Origin: UBA6168 sp041752395
Lineage (GTDB): Bacteria; Bacteroidota; Bacteroidia; Chitinophagales; Saprospiraceae
DNA: 64,000 nt
Reading direction: 5' to 3'
Assembly: GCA_041752395.1 (NCBI GenBank)
Contig: JBGSWN010000191.1
Location: 1-64,000, forward strand
Shown here: positions 17,095 to 25,464 of the stretch, one piece after another
How positions within the stretch are numbered: the stretch's first letter is position 1
Layout of the letters: each line of letters begins with the position of its first letter
Translations under genes and position numbers: made by a program
The notes under the pieces: generated by a model
What the model was told of the DNA's origin: nothing
The model's input: only the letters and a program-made list of their open reading frames with translations
Databases searched by the model: none

Positions 17095-17448
17095 ATGATA
17101 AACAAGGAATCAAATAAGGGGCATCAACGATCGCTGGAAAATGCCCTTGCTGAAATTCAATCGCTTAAAATAAGATGCGGAGGATTGGAGAAAAGCATAG
17201 AGGAGAAATATCAAATAATTGATGCATTAACAGATGAAAATACATCGTTGAGAGCATCGCTTGATATTTATATGTCCAAATATGAAGCTGTTAAAAGATT
17301 GGTAAACCTAACTCATTGTAGAAGATGCTCGGGAAAGGGCAGGCTATATTTAAAGGTTGAAACCAATCATGGAAATGAAATTGAAGAATTAGGCGAATGT
17401 CCAGATTGCCAAGGAGCAGGAACTATCATCATGATTGAAAATATGTGA
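17095..17448 (+). CDS. Small coiled-coil protein with two DnaJ-type CxxCxGxG motifs
   Basis: A 117-residue protein when started at ATG 17095. The first ~75 residues form a heptad-rich coiled coil (ENALAEIQSLKIRCGGLEKS). The C-terminus has two CxxCxGxG motifs, CRRCSGKG and CPDCQGAG, about 25 residues apart, which together would bind one zinc as in the DnaJ zinc finger. No J-domain is present. It lies 24 bases after the metallopeptidase gene and is AT-rich. I do not know a named family; a chaperone-like or nucleic-acid-binding role is possible. Confidence 0.6.
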   Translation: MINKESNKGHQRSLENALAEIQSLKIRCGGLEKSIEEKYQIIDALTDENTSLRASLDIYMSKYEAVKRLVNLTHCRRCSGKGRLYLKVETNHGNEIEELGECPDCQGAGTIIMIENM

Positions 17449-17822
17449 CCAACTGGTTTTGCATCCAAAAATTCCTTATCTCCAAGTGTGAAGAAGTTTT
17501 GAAGCATCTGAACGATAATTGCCTAGCTGGTGCAGATTCTTCTCAAGTACCGCCAATAAAATCCCGACAACTTTCGGCACCTACTTGAACCTCGTATCAA
17601 CCTGTCTCCGATAGGCGTAAGCATTCCATCGGTTTGCATTCGTCGGAGACAAAATGATACTAGAAACAAGTCAATAGACTTATTCCAACTGGGGAACCAA
17701 AGCCGGGAAGTGTGTCGTGACTTCAATCATTTGGAGTTCCAATGTCTGGATGATTTAGGTTCCCCTTTAGGGGTCAGCGCCTGTCCCGAACATCGGGAGG
17801 CTGCGTCGTGAGGGACTGGTAA
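17449..17822. other. Intergenic region with small palindromes
   Basis: Contains short dyads such as CCCCTTTAGGGG (about 17763) and TCCCGAACATCGGGA (about 17784). The GTCGTGAGGGACTGG segment beside them is of a kind that recurs as intergenic repeats in Bacteroidota. No gene is recognised. Confidence 0.5.
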
Positions 17823-17996
17823 GCTGTTGCCAAGTTCGAAAAGGCATTGGATACGCTGGTAGCTGATCTGAATGCGGACCGGGGGGAGGAGCGGGCAAGA
17901 CTTTCCAAGTTTCAAAAACTTGGAAAGTCTAAGTCTAAAAAAGCCCTTCCAGCCCCTATACCGCAAATCCCCCCAAAAATTATTTTCCCCTTTTAA
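17823..17996 (+). pseudogene. Possible 3' remnant of a gene, no start codon
   Basis: An open frame of 57 codons with protein-like composition (AVAKFEKALDTLVADLN, GEERARLSKF, then a Pro/Lys-rich tail ending IIFPF). A stop codon lies directly upstream and no ATG is in frame, so only a C-terminus remains. A palindrome (17898-17930) sits inside the frame. The protein family is not recognised. Confidence 0.35.
17898..17930. repeat. Perfect 15-bp hairpin
   Basis: AGACTTTCCAAGTTT pairs with AAACTTGGAAAGTCT across the 3-base loop CAA. No T-run follows. It looks like a small dispersed repeat. Confidence 0.7.
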
Positions 17997-18002
17997 CATT
18001 TT

Positions 18003-18018
18003 TTGGCACACCCTTTGG
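18003..18018 (+). promoter_or_regulatory. Candidate sigma-54 type promoter
   Basis: TTGGCACACCCTTTGG fits the -24/-12 pattern TTGGCAC-N5-TTGC with correct spacing but with G instead of C at the last -12 position. Transcription would start near 18030, 57 bases before the ATG at 18087. Confidence 0.4.
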
Positions 18019-18086
18019 TTTTTCAAGATAAAACCAAACCAAACGCATGGATAGCGCTAGAATTTCTTCATTAAAACCTTTTATCC

Positions 18087-19208
18087 ATGAAAAAAAAGAA
18101 TGCGGCCATCCCATCGGCTGCAAAATCCGCTCAACCCATGACCGTGGCGGCCTTGCTGAAACAGGCAAGGAAATCCACGTCTTACCCGGGTACACAACAG
18201 AATCTTTATACTTATTCGGAATTGGCTTGGAACAACTATTTGGCGAAGGAGCCGAATTTTGCGGAATATAGCACCAAGTTCACCAAAGAAATGGGCATGA
18301 CTGCGAAGGCTGCCATCACGGCGGCGGCGGCACTGCCCAGCTATGAGGCATTGAGCGATGCGCATACGGCGGCCCGCAATTTATTGATAGAGACTTTGGA
18401 GCCCGTGCTTTCCAAATGGCAGGATTTGAAGGATTATTCCACGGAGGCGTTCAGTGCCACGGATTTGCCCAGCAAACTAAAAGCGGCTGGGTCGGAAAAT
18501 TATCGCCCTGCTGCTAGCTATTCCTGGGACAGTGCGGCGGAACTTATACGGATGGCCACGCTATATATGACGACCAATAGTGTTGCACTTTTGGCGAACG
18601 ATAATATGCCTGCTGGTTTCCCAGAGGCTTTTGCGGCGGCTGGCACGGCTTTTTCGGCACAGCGGCAGGTGTTTATACAAAAAGAAAAGGAGGCTAGGGA
18701 TGGTATAGCGGCCAAGTTCGATGCGAATGAGGCAGTGTATGTCTCGCTTGTCATGATGACCAATGCGGGCAAGGCAATCTATCGGAAGGATGCCTTGGAG
18801 CGCCGAAATTTCACCATCAGCAGCTTGAAGAAGGAGGTGCGGGGCAATAGTGCAAGTGGCATAAAGGGCTTTGTCACGACGGGCGAATCGCCAGCGGTTG
18901 CACTGGCAGGTGTGTTGATATTTGACCAGAATGACCCTGAGCGCTTCACGACCTCGGCTGCGGATGGCAGCTTTGAGTTTAAGATTCCTTCTGGCAAACA
19001 GAAGATTCAGGTAGCACTGGCGGGCTTTGTGCCGCAGACCTTGGAGCGGATGATTGACGTGGGCACGATGCACCGTCAGTCGTTTTCAATGGTGGCCGAA
19101 CCAGTGCCCGTGGTGGAGGCTTCTCCGGCTATTGTTCCGCAGGATAATAATTCCGATATGCTGAGCACGGCGATGTCGGGCATGAGCAATGGGGTGGCGG
19201 CGCATTAG
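18087..19208 (+). CDS. Alpha-helical protein with a C-terminal carboxypeptidase-regulatory-like domain
   Basis: A 373-residue protein without a clear signal peptide. Residues about 15-260 are Ala-rich and helical (MTVAALLKQARKS, AAITAAAALPSYEALSD) and of unknown family. Residues about 265-345 form a beta-sandwich of the CarboxypepD_reg type: IKGFVTTGESPAVALAGVLI, TTSAADGSFEFKIPSG, QKIQVALAGFVPQ. The tail is Ser/Met-rich. Homologues with this layout recur in Bacteroidota as hypothetical proteins. A clean terminator follows, so it is a single-gene transcript with its own putative sigma-54-like promoter. Confidence 0.7.
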   Translation: MKKKNAAIPSAAKSAQPMTVAALLKQARKSTSYPGTQQNLYTYSELAWNNYLAKEPNFAEYSTKFTKEMGMTAKAAITAAAALPSYEALSDAHTAARNLLIETLEPVLSKWQDLKDYSTEAFSATDLPSKLKAAGSENYRPAASYSWDSAAELIRMATLYMTTNSVALLANDNMPAGFPEAFAAAGTAFSAQRQVFIQKEKEARDGIAAKFDANEAVYVSLVMMTNAGKAIYRKDALERRNFTISSLKKEVRGNSASGIKGFVTTGESPAVALAGVLIFDQNDPERFTTSAADGSFEFKIPSGKQKIQVALAGFVPQTLERMIDVGTMHRQSFSMVAEPVPVVEASPAIVPQDNNSDMLSTAMSGMSNGVAAH

Positions 19209-19245
19209 GTGTCATTTACTGAATTGACCAATTATTAATAAACTA

Positions 19246-19277
19246 GGCAGCGCTTTATGTGGGCGCTGCCTTTTTTT
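19246..19277 (+). terminator. Rho-independent terminator
   Basis: GGCAGCGC (19246-19253) pairs with GCGCTGCC (19263-19270), followed by seven T. It ends the transcript of the helical protein. Confidence 0.9.
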
Positions 19278-19371
19278 GTTATTGCTCGAATGGGATTGGG
19301 ATAGTACACAGATGGAACGGATTAAACAGATTTGCACTGATTTAGAAATCTGTAGAAATTATGGTTATTCA

Positions 19372-19450
19372 AACGCAAAGGCGCTAAGACGAAAGGGCGC
19401 AATGAATAGGCTTTAGTCTTTGCGTCTTTGCGACTTAGCGTCCTTGCGTT
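19372..19450. repeat. Palindromic intergenic repeat
   Basis: AACGCAAAGGCGCTAAG (19372-19388) is inverted as CTTAGCGTCCTTGCGTT (about 19434-19450) with two mismatches, and the interior again has TTTGCGTCTTTGCG. This is a common repeat style in Bacteroidota. A degraded copy of the CGGATT-type repeat lies just upstream (about 19296-19355). Confidence 0.7.
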
Positions 19451-19490
19451 AAAAACTATTATCGCCAAAGGCGAAAACTTCGATTAGATA

Positions 19491-21119
19491 TTTAGTGTCT
19501 GTCCATTTAGTCAGGGAAGCTGAGAGGTATCCCTTGAAAACGGACGGTTTTGAAGTTTAGGGCTCTCCGTATTTTCATTTTTGGGGTCGATTATAATTGG
19601 TTTTCCTGTTTTTCTTCCATGACCCTATTTCTTGGGCGGACTATTCCCATCAATGCCCATAAAAATGGCACATTCAAGCGTATTTGACCTGCTTTATCAG
19701 AGCCACGGTCATCACCCTGACAATATAGGCAATCACGCTCCACAGGACCTTGCTCTTAAAGTGCCCGAGCCCTTTCCAGTTGCACCTCGTCAGGCCAAAC
19801 CTACGTAACAGGTTGGAGGTGTTGGCCTCTATGCCGCTCCTCCATTTCTTCAGCCGTGTTTCCATGTTCTTGCTGCTCACAATGTTTTTGAGGCTGCCCA
19901 CTATCTTCTTGAAGACGATGTTGAGAATCCCCTTCCCCTGTGCATACTCGGCGTTGGCCTTGGAGGCGTACCCGCCGTCGGTGGCGCTGTCCCTGGGCAC
20001 GATGCCGTATGATTCTATCACTTTTTCCACGGTTTCCTGATAAAGTGTGCTGTCCGCCGGGTTTCCATCGAGGGTGTCGCACACCAAAATCAGGTTGCTT
20101 TTCCCTGTGCCCACATTGACCTTGTGGCCAAATTTAATCTTCCTGTCCCCCTTTACGATTATGTCGGTATGCAGCTCGTATATCGAGAACAACTTTTGGT
20201 CGTTGGGCACTGCCTTTCCTGCTATTTCCCTGCGGTGGGCCATGCCGTACACTTGTGCCAACAACGGCATCAGGGTTTCCAGGGAACCGATGATACCCAG
20301 CCCGACGGTGCTGCTACAGCAGTTTTTTTTTTGATTGCATTGGAGACGTTGTTGATGACCTTCGTGAACAAAATCAATTATTTGTTGAACAAATCGACCC
20401 GTTTGTCGCCGGTTTTTGTGTTGTTTATCTTGAAGTAGGTCTTTTTTGCCCCCTTCATGTTGTCCATGTAGGCCAAACCGCTTACCTCGTTTGACAATTG
20501 CCCCAACAGCCGATGGCTCTCTTTGATGCAGTCCCACACCAATGAATTGTTCGTCGGGAAATGGATATTTGCTTCGACCACAAAACTGTCCTGGCGAAAC
20601 TGTTCCACGCTCTCCAGGCCTTCCGCAATCGCAATCCTGTTTATCGCCTCCATCAATTCCAGAAGGCTTGCTTCACTAATCCGTGAAATATAGCTCTGGT
20701 ACATTTGAAAACAATAAAGCCGCTCGGGGTTCAACTTTATGAAGCGGCCGCATATCCTTAAATCCGATTGGGCATATTCCAGTTCCCGGTAATCCAATCC
20801 CATCATTTCCTTGTATAGGGCGGCCCGCAGTATCTGCTCTACGCTGGGCATGTCCTTCCTGCCAAAACTGCTCTCTTTTTGGCCAAAGGTTATGTCCGAT
20901 TTTACAAGGTCTAGCAACTCTGGGTGCGATTCCAAAATTGTATCCACCAAACCAAGCTCTGGGTTCTTGCTCTAATCTGCTTGCCCTGTTTTTTGTTTGA
21001 ACTCATGAAATAGTGTCGTCTTCATGGCACAAACTTATGAAATTCTTAAAAATTAAAGCACTAAATAATTGATAACCAATTGTTTGTATCTAAACTCGAC
21101 TAAATGGACAGACACTAAA
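19491..21119. mobile_element. Insertion sequence, ISNCY-like, decayed
   Basis: Perfect 22-bp terminal inverted repeats (19491-19512, beginning TTTAGTGTCTGTCC, and 21098-21119) bracket a transposase pseudogene. The flanking dinucleotide is TA on both sides, which may be the target duplication. The right end abuts a TonB receptor fragment that is in frame to the very boundary, so the element (or a deletion next to it) removed the front of that gene. The family call rests on the transposase. Confidence 0.85.
19674..21025 (-). pseudogene. Transposase of the ISNCY type, inactivated
   Basis: The natural start is probably ATG at 21025 (MKTTLFHEFKQKTGQAD). A TAG at 20972-20974 interrupts the frame, which resumes as NPELGLVDTILESHPELL. 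A TAA lies at 20378-20380, and a run of ten A (20332-20323 on this strand) shifts the frame. After the run, CCSSTVGLGIIGSLETL, FGHKVNVGTGKSN, DSATDGGYASKANAEYAQ and the C-terminal KWRSGIEANTSNLLRRFGL follow. The catalytic DDE pattern and the tail match ISNCY/IS5-like transposases. With two stop codons and one shift it should be dead. Confidence 0.8.
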
Positions 21120-21120
21120 T

Positions 21121-22147
21121 AACCATTATACCCTAGAACCAAGGCTTGGATTTCGTCAGCAATTCAGCAACAACCAATCAATCGGTGTGGCTTATGGCTT
21201 GCACAGCCGCTTGGAAAAATGGAATTACTATTTCAATAATTCGCTTTTAACGGGTGTAACGGCTGTCAATAAAGACCTTGATTTTACAAAGGCCCACCAT
21301 TTTGTGTTGAGCCATGATAAGAATATCAGCGAATTAGTTCATTTTAAAATCGAGACCTACTACCAAAAACTGTTCTCCGTGACAGTCATTACAGACAGTT
21401 CTTTCTCTTTTATCAACCTTCAAAATGATTTGTTTTTTGGAGAAAAACTGCAAAATACGGGCGAGGGCAGGAATTATGGCGTTGACATCACGCTGGAAAA
21501 GTATATTTCCAAGGGCTATTATTATTTGTTTATGGCATCACTATTTAATTCGGAATTCAAAGGGACGATGTTTGGCGCAATACCAGGTTTAACCGGAATT
21601 ATGTGTTCAATGTTTTAGCCGGAAAAGAATGGCAAATTGGAAAAAACAACCAAAATACCTTAAGAGGCTGTTTTAAAACCCCTGACGGGCGTAAAGTCAC
21701 ATATTTTGAGCGTATGCCGCAGCTATTTTTTAGGCAAGAACCCCGGCTATTGCCTAAAAAATGAGCTTTGCCTACACTCAAAATATGCACCTTTTCACCT
21801 CGCCAGAGGTTTTAAAACAGCCTCTAAGTTTGAATGCTCGACTTTCTTACCAAGGTGGTGCAAGATTTTCTCCGGTGGACGAGGAAGCTTCACAAAATGC
21901 AAAAGATATTGTTTTCGATGAATTAAACGCATTCAGCTTGCAGGCAGACCCCACGCTTAATGTGCATTTTACGGTCAGCTATAAAACCAATAAGAAGAAA
22001 AGCTCCCGGGAGGTAGCATTGAAGATTTTGAATGTAACGGGACAGTCAGACTTCAAAGGTTACCTTTATAACCTGAAAAACAATAGAACAGACAAGGATT
22101 TGGAATCTGTGGTCATTCCAAATTTGAGCTATAAGATAGAGTTTTAG
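21121..22147 (+). pseudogene. C-terminal fragment of a TonB-dependent outer membrane receptor
   Basis: The frame is open from the first base after the IS end: YTLEPRLGFRQQFSNNQS is a typical beta-barrel strand pair. Near 21567 the reading shifts, after which RFNRNYVFNVLAGKEWQIG continues in another frame. A 161-bp MITE (21664-21824) then splits NNQNT from LSLNARLSYQGG. The end, NLSYKIEF, is the usual receptor C-terminus. So the gene lost its N-terminus, gained a frameshift and took a second insertion. No N-terminal half is found on the other side of the IS. Confidence 0.85.
21664..21824. mobile_element. MITE inserted in the receptor pseudogene
   Basis: 17-bp perfect terminal inverted repeats (GAGGCTGTTTTAAAACC and its complement) flank 161 bp of non-coding sequence with further internal inverted repeats (CATATTTTGAG/CTCAAAATATG and TTTTTTAGGCAA/TTGCCTAAAAAA). 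A TAA duplication lies at 21661-21663 and 21825-21827. Removing one copy plus the element restores the receptor reading frame N-T-L-S-L-N, which proves insertion. Confidence 0.9.
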
Positions 22148-22176
22148 TGACGGGCGAATGCCAAGTTGTTGAGGAG

Positions 22177-22209
22177 TGTCGGCATGATGTTTTCATGCCG
22201 ACATTTTTT
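22177..22209 (+). terminator. Rho-independent terminator after the receptor pseudogene
   Basis: TGTCGGCATGA (22177-22187) pairs with TCATGCCGACA (22193-22203) followed by TTTTTT. Confidence 0.9.
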
Positions 22210-22324
22210 GTGTTTGGTGGATAAAAATACAGAATTACATTTGCCTTGAATTCGTTTGCCAATTTTTTTCAGCATGACTCAAAAAACGCTGGTACATAAT
22301 TGAAAAAAACGAAGAAAAAACAGC

Positions 22325-22768
22325 ATGGGAAAATTAATTTGGGTAATCATGGCATTCATTTCTGGTGCCTTCCTGCCGATACAAGCAGGACTGAACACAA
22401 GGTTGGGCAAAGCTGGCGAAAGTCCAGTGCATGCTTCCCTGTTCTCTTTCATCGTTGGGGCGATAGGATTGGTGCTGTACATTCTGCTTACCAACCAGAC
22501 CGTTTCTTGGGATGGCGTCAAGACGGCACCTTGGCACGCTTGGTTGGGGGGATTGTTGGGTGCATTTTATGTGACGGTCATCATTTTGGCCTTTCCAAAA
22601 CTCGGCCCCGGCTTAACTTTTGGACTGGTCGTGGCTAGACAGATGATATTTTCTGCGCTTTTGGAGCATTTCAATATTCTGGTGGCGCAGCCGCACCCGA
22701 TTAATTTCATGAAAATATTGGGTATTGGTTTGGTGATTGCGGGGGTTGTGATTATTCGGAAATATTGA
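22325..22768 (+). CDS. DMT-superfamily transporter, YdcZ (DUF606) family
   Basis: A 147-residue inner-membrane protein with four to five hydrophobic helices. The opening WVIMAFISGAFLPIQAGLNTRLG and the middle WLGGLLGAFYVTVIILAFP are the DUF606 signature. Members are half-size drug/metabolite transporters that usually work as dimers; the substrate is unknown. It stands alone between a terminator and the next promoter. Confidence 0.88.
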   Translation: MGKLIWVIMAFISGAFLPIQAGLNTRLGKAGESPVHASLFSFIVGAIGLVLYILLTNQTVSWDGVKTAPWHAWLGGLLGAFYVTVIILAFPKLGPGLTFGLVVARQMIFSALLEHFNILVAQPHPINFMKILGIGLVIAGVVIIRKY

Positions 22769-22796
22769 TGTCAATATGCTGCCATCTATTAAATTC

Positions 22797-22804
22797 TAAT
22801 TTTG
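22797..22804 (+). promoter_or_regulatory. Candidate -7 element
   Basis: TAATTTTG matches the Bacteroidota -7 consensus TAnnTTTG and lies 25 bases before the ATG of the VOC gene. No TTG at the expected -33 distance was found. Confidence 0.4.
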
Positions 22805-22829
22805 CCATTCAATCAATTTCTTTGAAAAA

Positions 22830-23303
22830 ATGAAAAAAAATTCCTTAATAATTGCGACAATTGCAGCATCATTTGGTTTTGGATTTGCATGCAATGCTAT
22901 CATGACTAAACAACTCAAAAATACAAAAGAAATGAAAAAAGTAACTGGCATCGGAGGTGTTTTTTTTAAATGCAAAGACCCCAACGCAATCAAGGAATGG
23001 TACAACAAACATTTGGGAATAGACGCTGGCCAATACGGCGCTAACTTTGAGTGGCTGCAAGCCGAAGACCCTACCAAAGCGGGTTCGACGGCATGGAATC
23101 CTTTTCCTGAAACGACGAAATATTTTGAACCTTCCACCAAGGAGTTTATGATAAACTACCGGGTTGAAAACCTGGAAGCATTGGTGGATGAACTGAAAGC
23201 GGCAGGCGTGACCATTGTAGATAATATCGAGAGCTATGATTACGGGAAGTTTGTGCATATCCTCGATATGGAAGGGAACAAAATTGAATTGTGGGAGCCG
23301 TAA
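22830..23303 (+). CDS. VOC (glyoxalase/bleomycin-resistance) family protein with an N-terminal hydrophobic segment
   Basis: A 157-residue protein. Residues 1-22 (SLIIATIAASFGFGFACNA) could be a signal peptide or anchor; an internal start at MKKVTGIGG (residue 35) would give a cytosolic version. The VOC fold follows: GGVFFKCKDPNAIKEWYNKHLGI, INYRVENLEALVDELKAAGV and a C-terminal HILDMEGNKIELWEP with the usual metal-ligand Glu. Substrate unknown. The N-terminal extension is odd for this family. Confidence 0.85.
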   Translation: MKKNSLIIATIAASFGFGFACNAIMTKQLKNTKEMKKVTGIGGVFFKCKDPNAIKEWYNKHLGIDAGQYGANFEWLQAEDPTKAGSTAWNPFPETTKYFEPSTKEFMINYRVENLEALVDELKAAGVTIVDNIESYDYGKFVHILDMEGNKIELWEP

Positions 23304-23371
23304 TGAAATAAAGTTGGACAAATTCATGCAGAGCAGACTAAACTTAATTATTCACGATTTAATACTGGTTC

Positions 23372-23764
23372 ATGTTTACAATCAATCAAATCAAAGAAGA
23401 ACATGCTAAAGTGAAATCAGGGGCTGATTTCCCACAATACATCCAAGACATCATCCGATTGGGTGTCACGAGTTTTGAAACATTTGTTTTTGATAGTCAT
23501 ACGGTCTATCATGGAAATGATGGCTACGAAATATCTTCACAAGGGATTTACCCACCGCTGGAAATAATGCCTGAAACCAATAGTGCACAATTCACGAGCG
23601 ATTTGAAAGCGCACCAACGGGGTGAAACGGATTATTTGACCTTCTGCAAGGATTGCGCTAAATCGGGCGTGGAGAAATGGCGGGTTGATATGAAGAAGAT
23701 GACTTGCATTTATTATGATTTAGCAGGGGAGGAGGTATTGGTAGAAACAATTCCAGTTCCATGA
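23372..23764 (+). CDS. DUF1398 (YbcV-like) family protein
   Basis: A 130-residue protein matching the DUF1398 pattern from end to end: GVTSFETFVFDSHTVYHGND, a central FTSDLKAHQRGETDYLTFCKDCA and GVEKWRVDMKKMTCIYYD. The family is of unknown function and often stands alone. Its length is normal and no operon partner is evident. Confidence 0.88.
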   Translation: MFTINQIKEEHAKVKSGADFPQYIQDIIRLGVTSFETFVFDSHTVYHGNDGYEISSQGIYPPLEIMPETNSAQFTSDLKAHQRGETDYLTFCKDCAKSGVEKWRVDMKKMTCIYYDLAGEEVLVETIPVP

Positions 23765-23822
23765 ATGCTATTATTATGCGAAAACTTGTTTTAACTTACC
23801 AAACTAAATTGATAAGATAAAG

Positions 23823-24299
23823 ATGGATAAAAGAATTCAAAAGATAAGGAAATTAAGGGAGTTTTTATTGGCGCAGATAGAAGGCCTCACTGCCGAACAA
23901 TTGAATAAAATCCCAGATGGCTACAACAACAATATCATCTGGAATTTGGGTCATTTGATTTGTGCAGAGCAGAGCCTTTGTTATTTCAGGTCAGGCCAAG
24001 CAATTACAGTAGATGATAAATAATTTTCCCCATTTAAAACCAATACCAAACCTGAAGGATTCATAGATGAGCTGGAAATAGCCATTATCAAAGACCTTTT
24101 ATTGACTACCATTGAACAATTTCAAATGGACTATGATAAAAAGATATTTGAAAACTATAAGGCTTCAGAAGGAATATTAATGGCTTATGGAGTAGAACTA
24201 TTGACAATAGAGGATGCGATTGAATTCTTGCTTTATCATGAAGGCTATCACAGTGGCTATATTATTTCACTTAGAGCTTGTTTGGGATTTGGTGCTTGA
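23823..24299 (+). pseudogene. DinB-family gene interrupted by a single in-frame stop codon
   Basis: The frame encodes a DinB-like four-helix protein: IRKLREFLLAQIEGLTAEQLN, NIIWNLGHLICAEQ with the first metal His, and HEGYHSGYIISLRACLGF with the last two His. A TAA at 24021-24023 follows VDDK and the same frame continues as FSPFKTNTKPEGFIDELE without a shift. The original codon was probably a tyrosine or lysine. All metal ligands are present, so this is a recent nonsense mutation, suppressible readthrough or a sequencing error. Confidence 0.85.
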
Positions 24300-24466
24300 G
24301 CTAAAAACGGGAAATTTTTCGTCAATTTTTCAGCTTTTTGAAGGAGAATAGTGGGGCTACTTGACTGAAAAAAGGTGGAAAAGTGGCGAAAAAGAGCCGT
24401 TTTGAGCCAAGTGACCAAATCCCAAACAAGCTCTTAAGCATCTTGTTCGTTAAAAAAACAATTAGT

Positions 24467-24829
24467 ATGAACCACAACACAAAATCAATCCGCCCCTTCA
24501 TTGGGACAAAAAACTTTGAAACATCGAGCAATTTTTACCGGGATTTAGGCTTTGAAGAAACCGTTTTATCTCCCGGTTTCTCTGTTTTCAAATTAGGTGA
24601 GTTAGCCTTTTACTTGCAAGATGCCTACGTCAAAGATTGGGTGGACAATACGATGGTATTTATGGAAGTAGAAGATGTGGAAGCCTTTTGGGAGCAACTC
24701 GTTGCATTGGACCTGCCCGCCAAATATGAAGGCGTTCGGCAGACACCCATACGAGTAGAACCTTGGGGCAAGGAGTGTTTTTTGCACGACCCATCGGGGA
24801 TTCTCTGGCATTTTGGACAATTTTCATGA
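24467..24829 (+). CDS. VOC (bleomycin-resistance/glyoxalase) family protein
   Basis: A 120-residue protein: IRPFIGTKNFETSSNFYRDLGF, a beta-strand LGELAFYLQD, then TMVFMEVEDVEAFWEQL and ECFLHDPSGILWHFGQF with His and Glu-type positions of the fold. Substrate unknown. I choose ATG 24467; an upstream in-frame extension adds a segment without family similarity. Confidence 0.88.
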   Translation: MNHNTKSIRPFIGTKNFETSSNFYRDLGFEETVLSPGFSVFKLGELAFYLQDAYVKDWVDNTMVFMEVEDVEAFWEQLVALDLPAKYEGVRQTPIRVEPWGKECFLHDPSGILWHFGQFS

Positions 24830-24879
24830 ATTAAAGAACCCGGAAATAATTGTTTATACAATTTTAAATTATTCCAATC

Positions 24880-25299
24880 ATGGCAAAAAATAAAACAATT
24901 GAAACAGCAGCAAGTGTCGCTGATTATTTGGCAGCCATCACTGATGATAAGAGGCGCAATGACTGTTTGGCCATTGTTACACTGATAACTGAAAGCACAG
25001 GCCTCGAACCCAAAATGTGGGGTCCTGCTATCGTTGGATTTGGCTCTTACTATTATGTCTATGAAAGTGGTCGGGAGGGCGACGCTTCTTTGACTGGGCT
25101 AGCATCCAGGGTAAATGCTATTACCTTATACTTTGGTTCTCAATTTGACGATCGAGAAGTTTTACTTTCAAAATTGGGCAAGTATAAAGAAGGCAAAAGT
25201 TGTCTATATGTTCAAAGAATAGAAGATATAGACATGGGTATTTTGGGTGAAATTGTGAAGAATTCAACGGAATATAGTAAACAAAACCACCAGTGTTGA
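24880..25299 (+). CDS. DUF1801 family protein
   Basis: A 139-residue protein. VADYLAAITDDKRRNDCLAIVTLI is the opening helix of DUF1801 (YdhG/YjbR-like fold), followed by MWGPAIVGFGSYYYVYESGREGD and the C-terminal GKYKEGKSCLYVQRIEDID. Function unknown. It is a single gene, 50 bases after the VOC gene on the same strand. Confidence 0.88.
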   Translation: MAKNKTIETAASVADYLAAITDDKRRNDCLAIVTLITESTGLEPKMWGPAIVGFGSYYYVYESGREGDASLTGLASRVNAITLYFGSQFDDREVLLSKLGKYKEGKSCLYVQRIEDIDMGILGEIVKNSTEYSKQNHQC

Positions 25300-25464
25300 A
25301 TATGTTTTTTCTCAAAATAATGGATAGTCAATTCGCTAATTTATGCCAATTTGAACCTTCATCCGCCTCTCCTGTTCAAATGAGGACAAAGGAACAACTT
25401 TGAACAAATTGCTCGCCGAAATAGACGACATTCGTTCATCATTTCAAATTTGTAAGCACATTTA

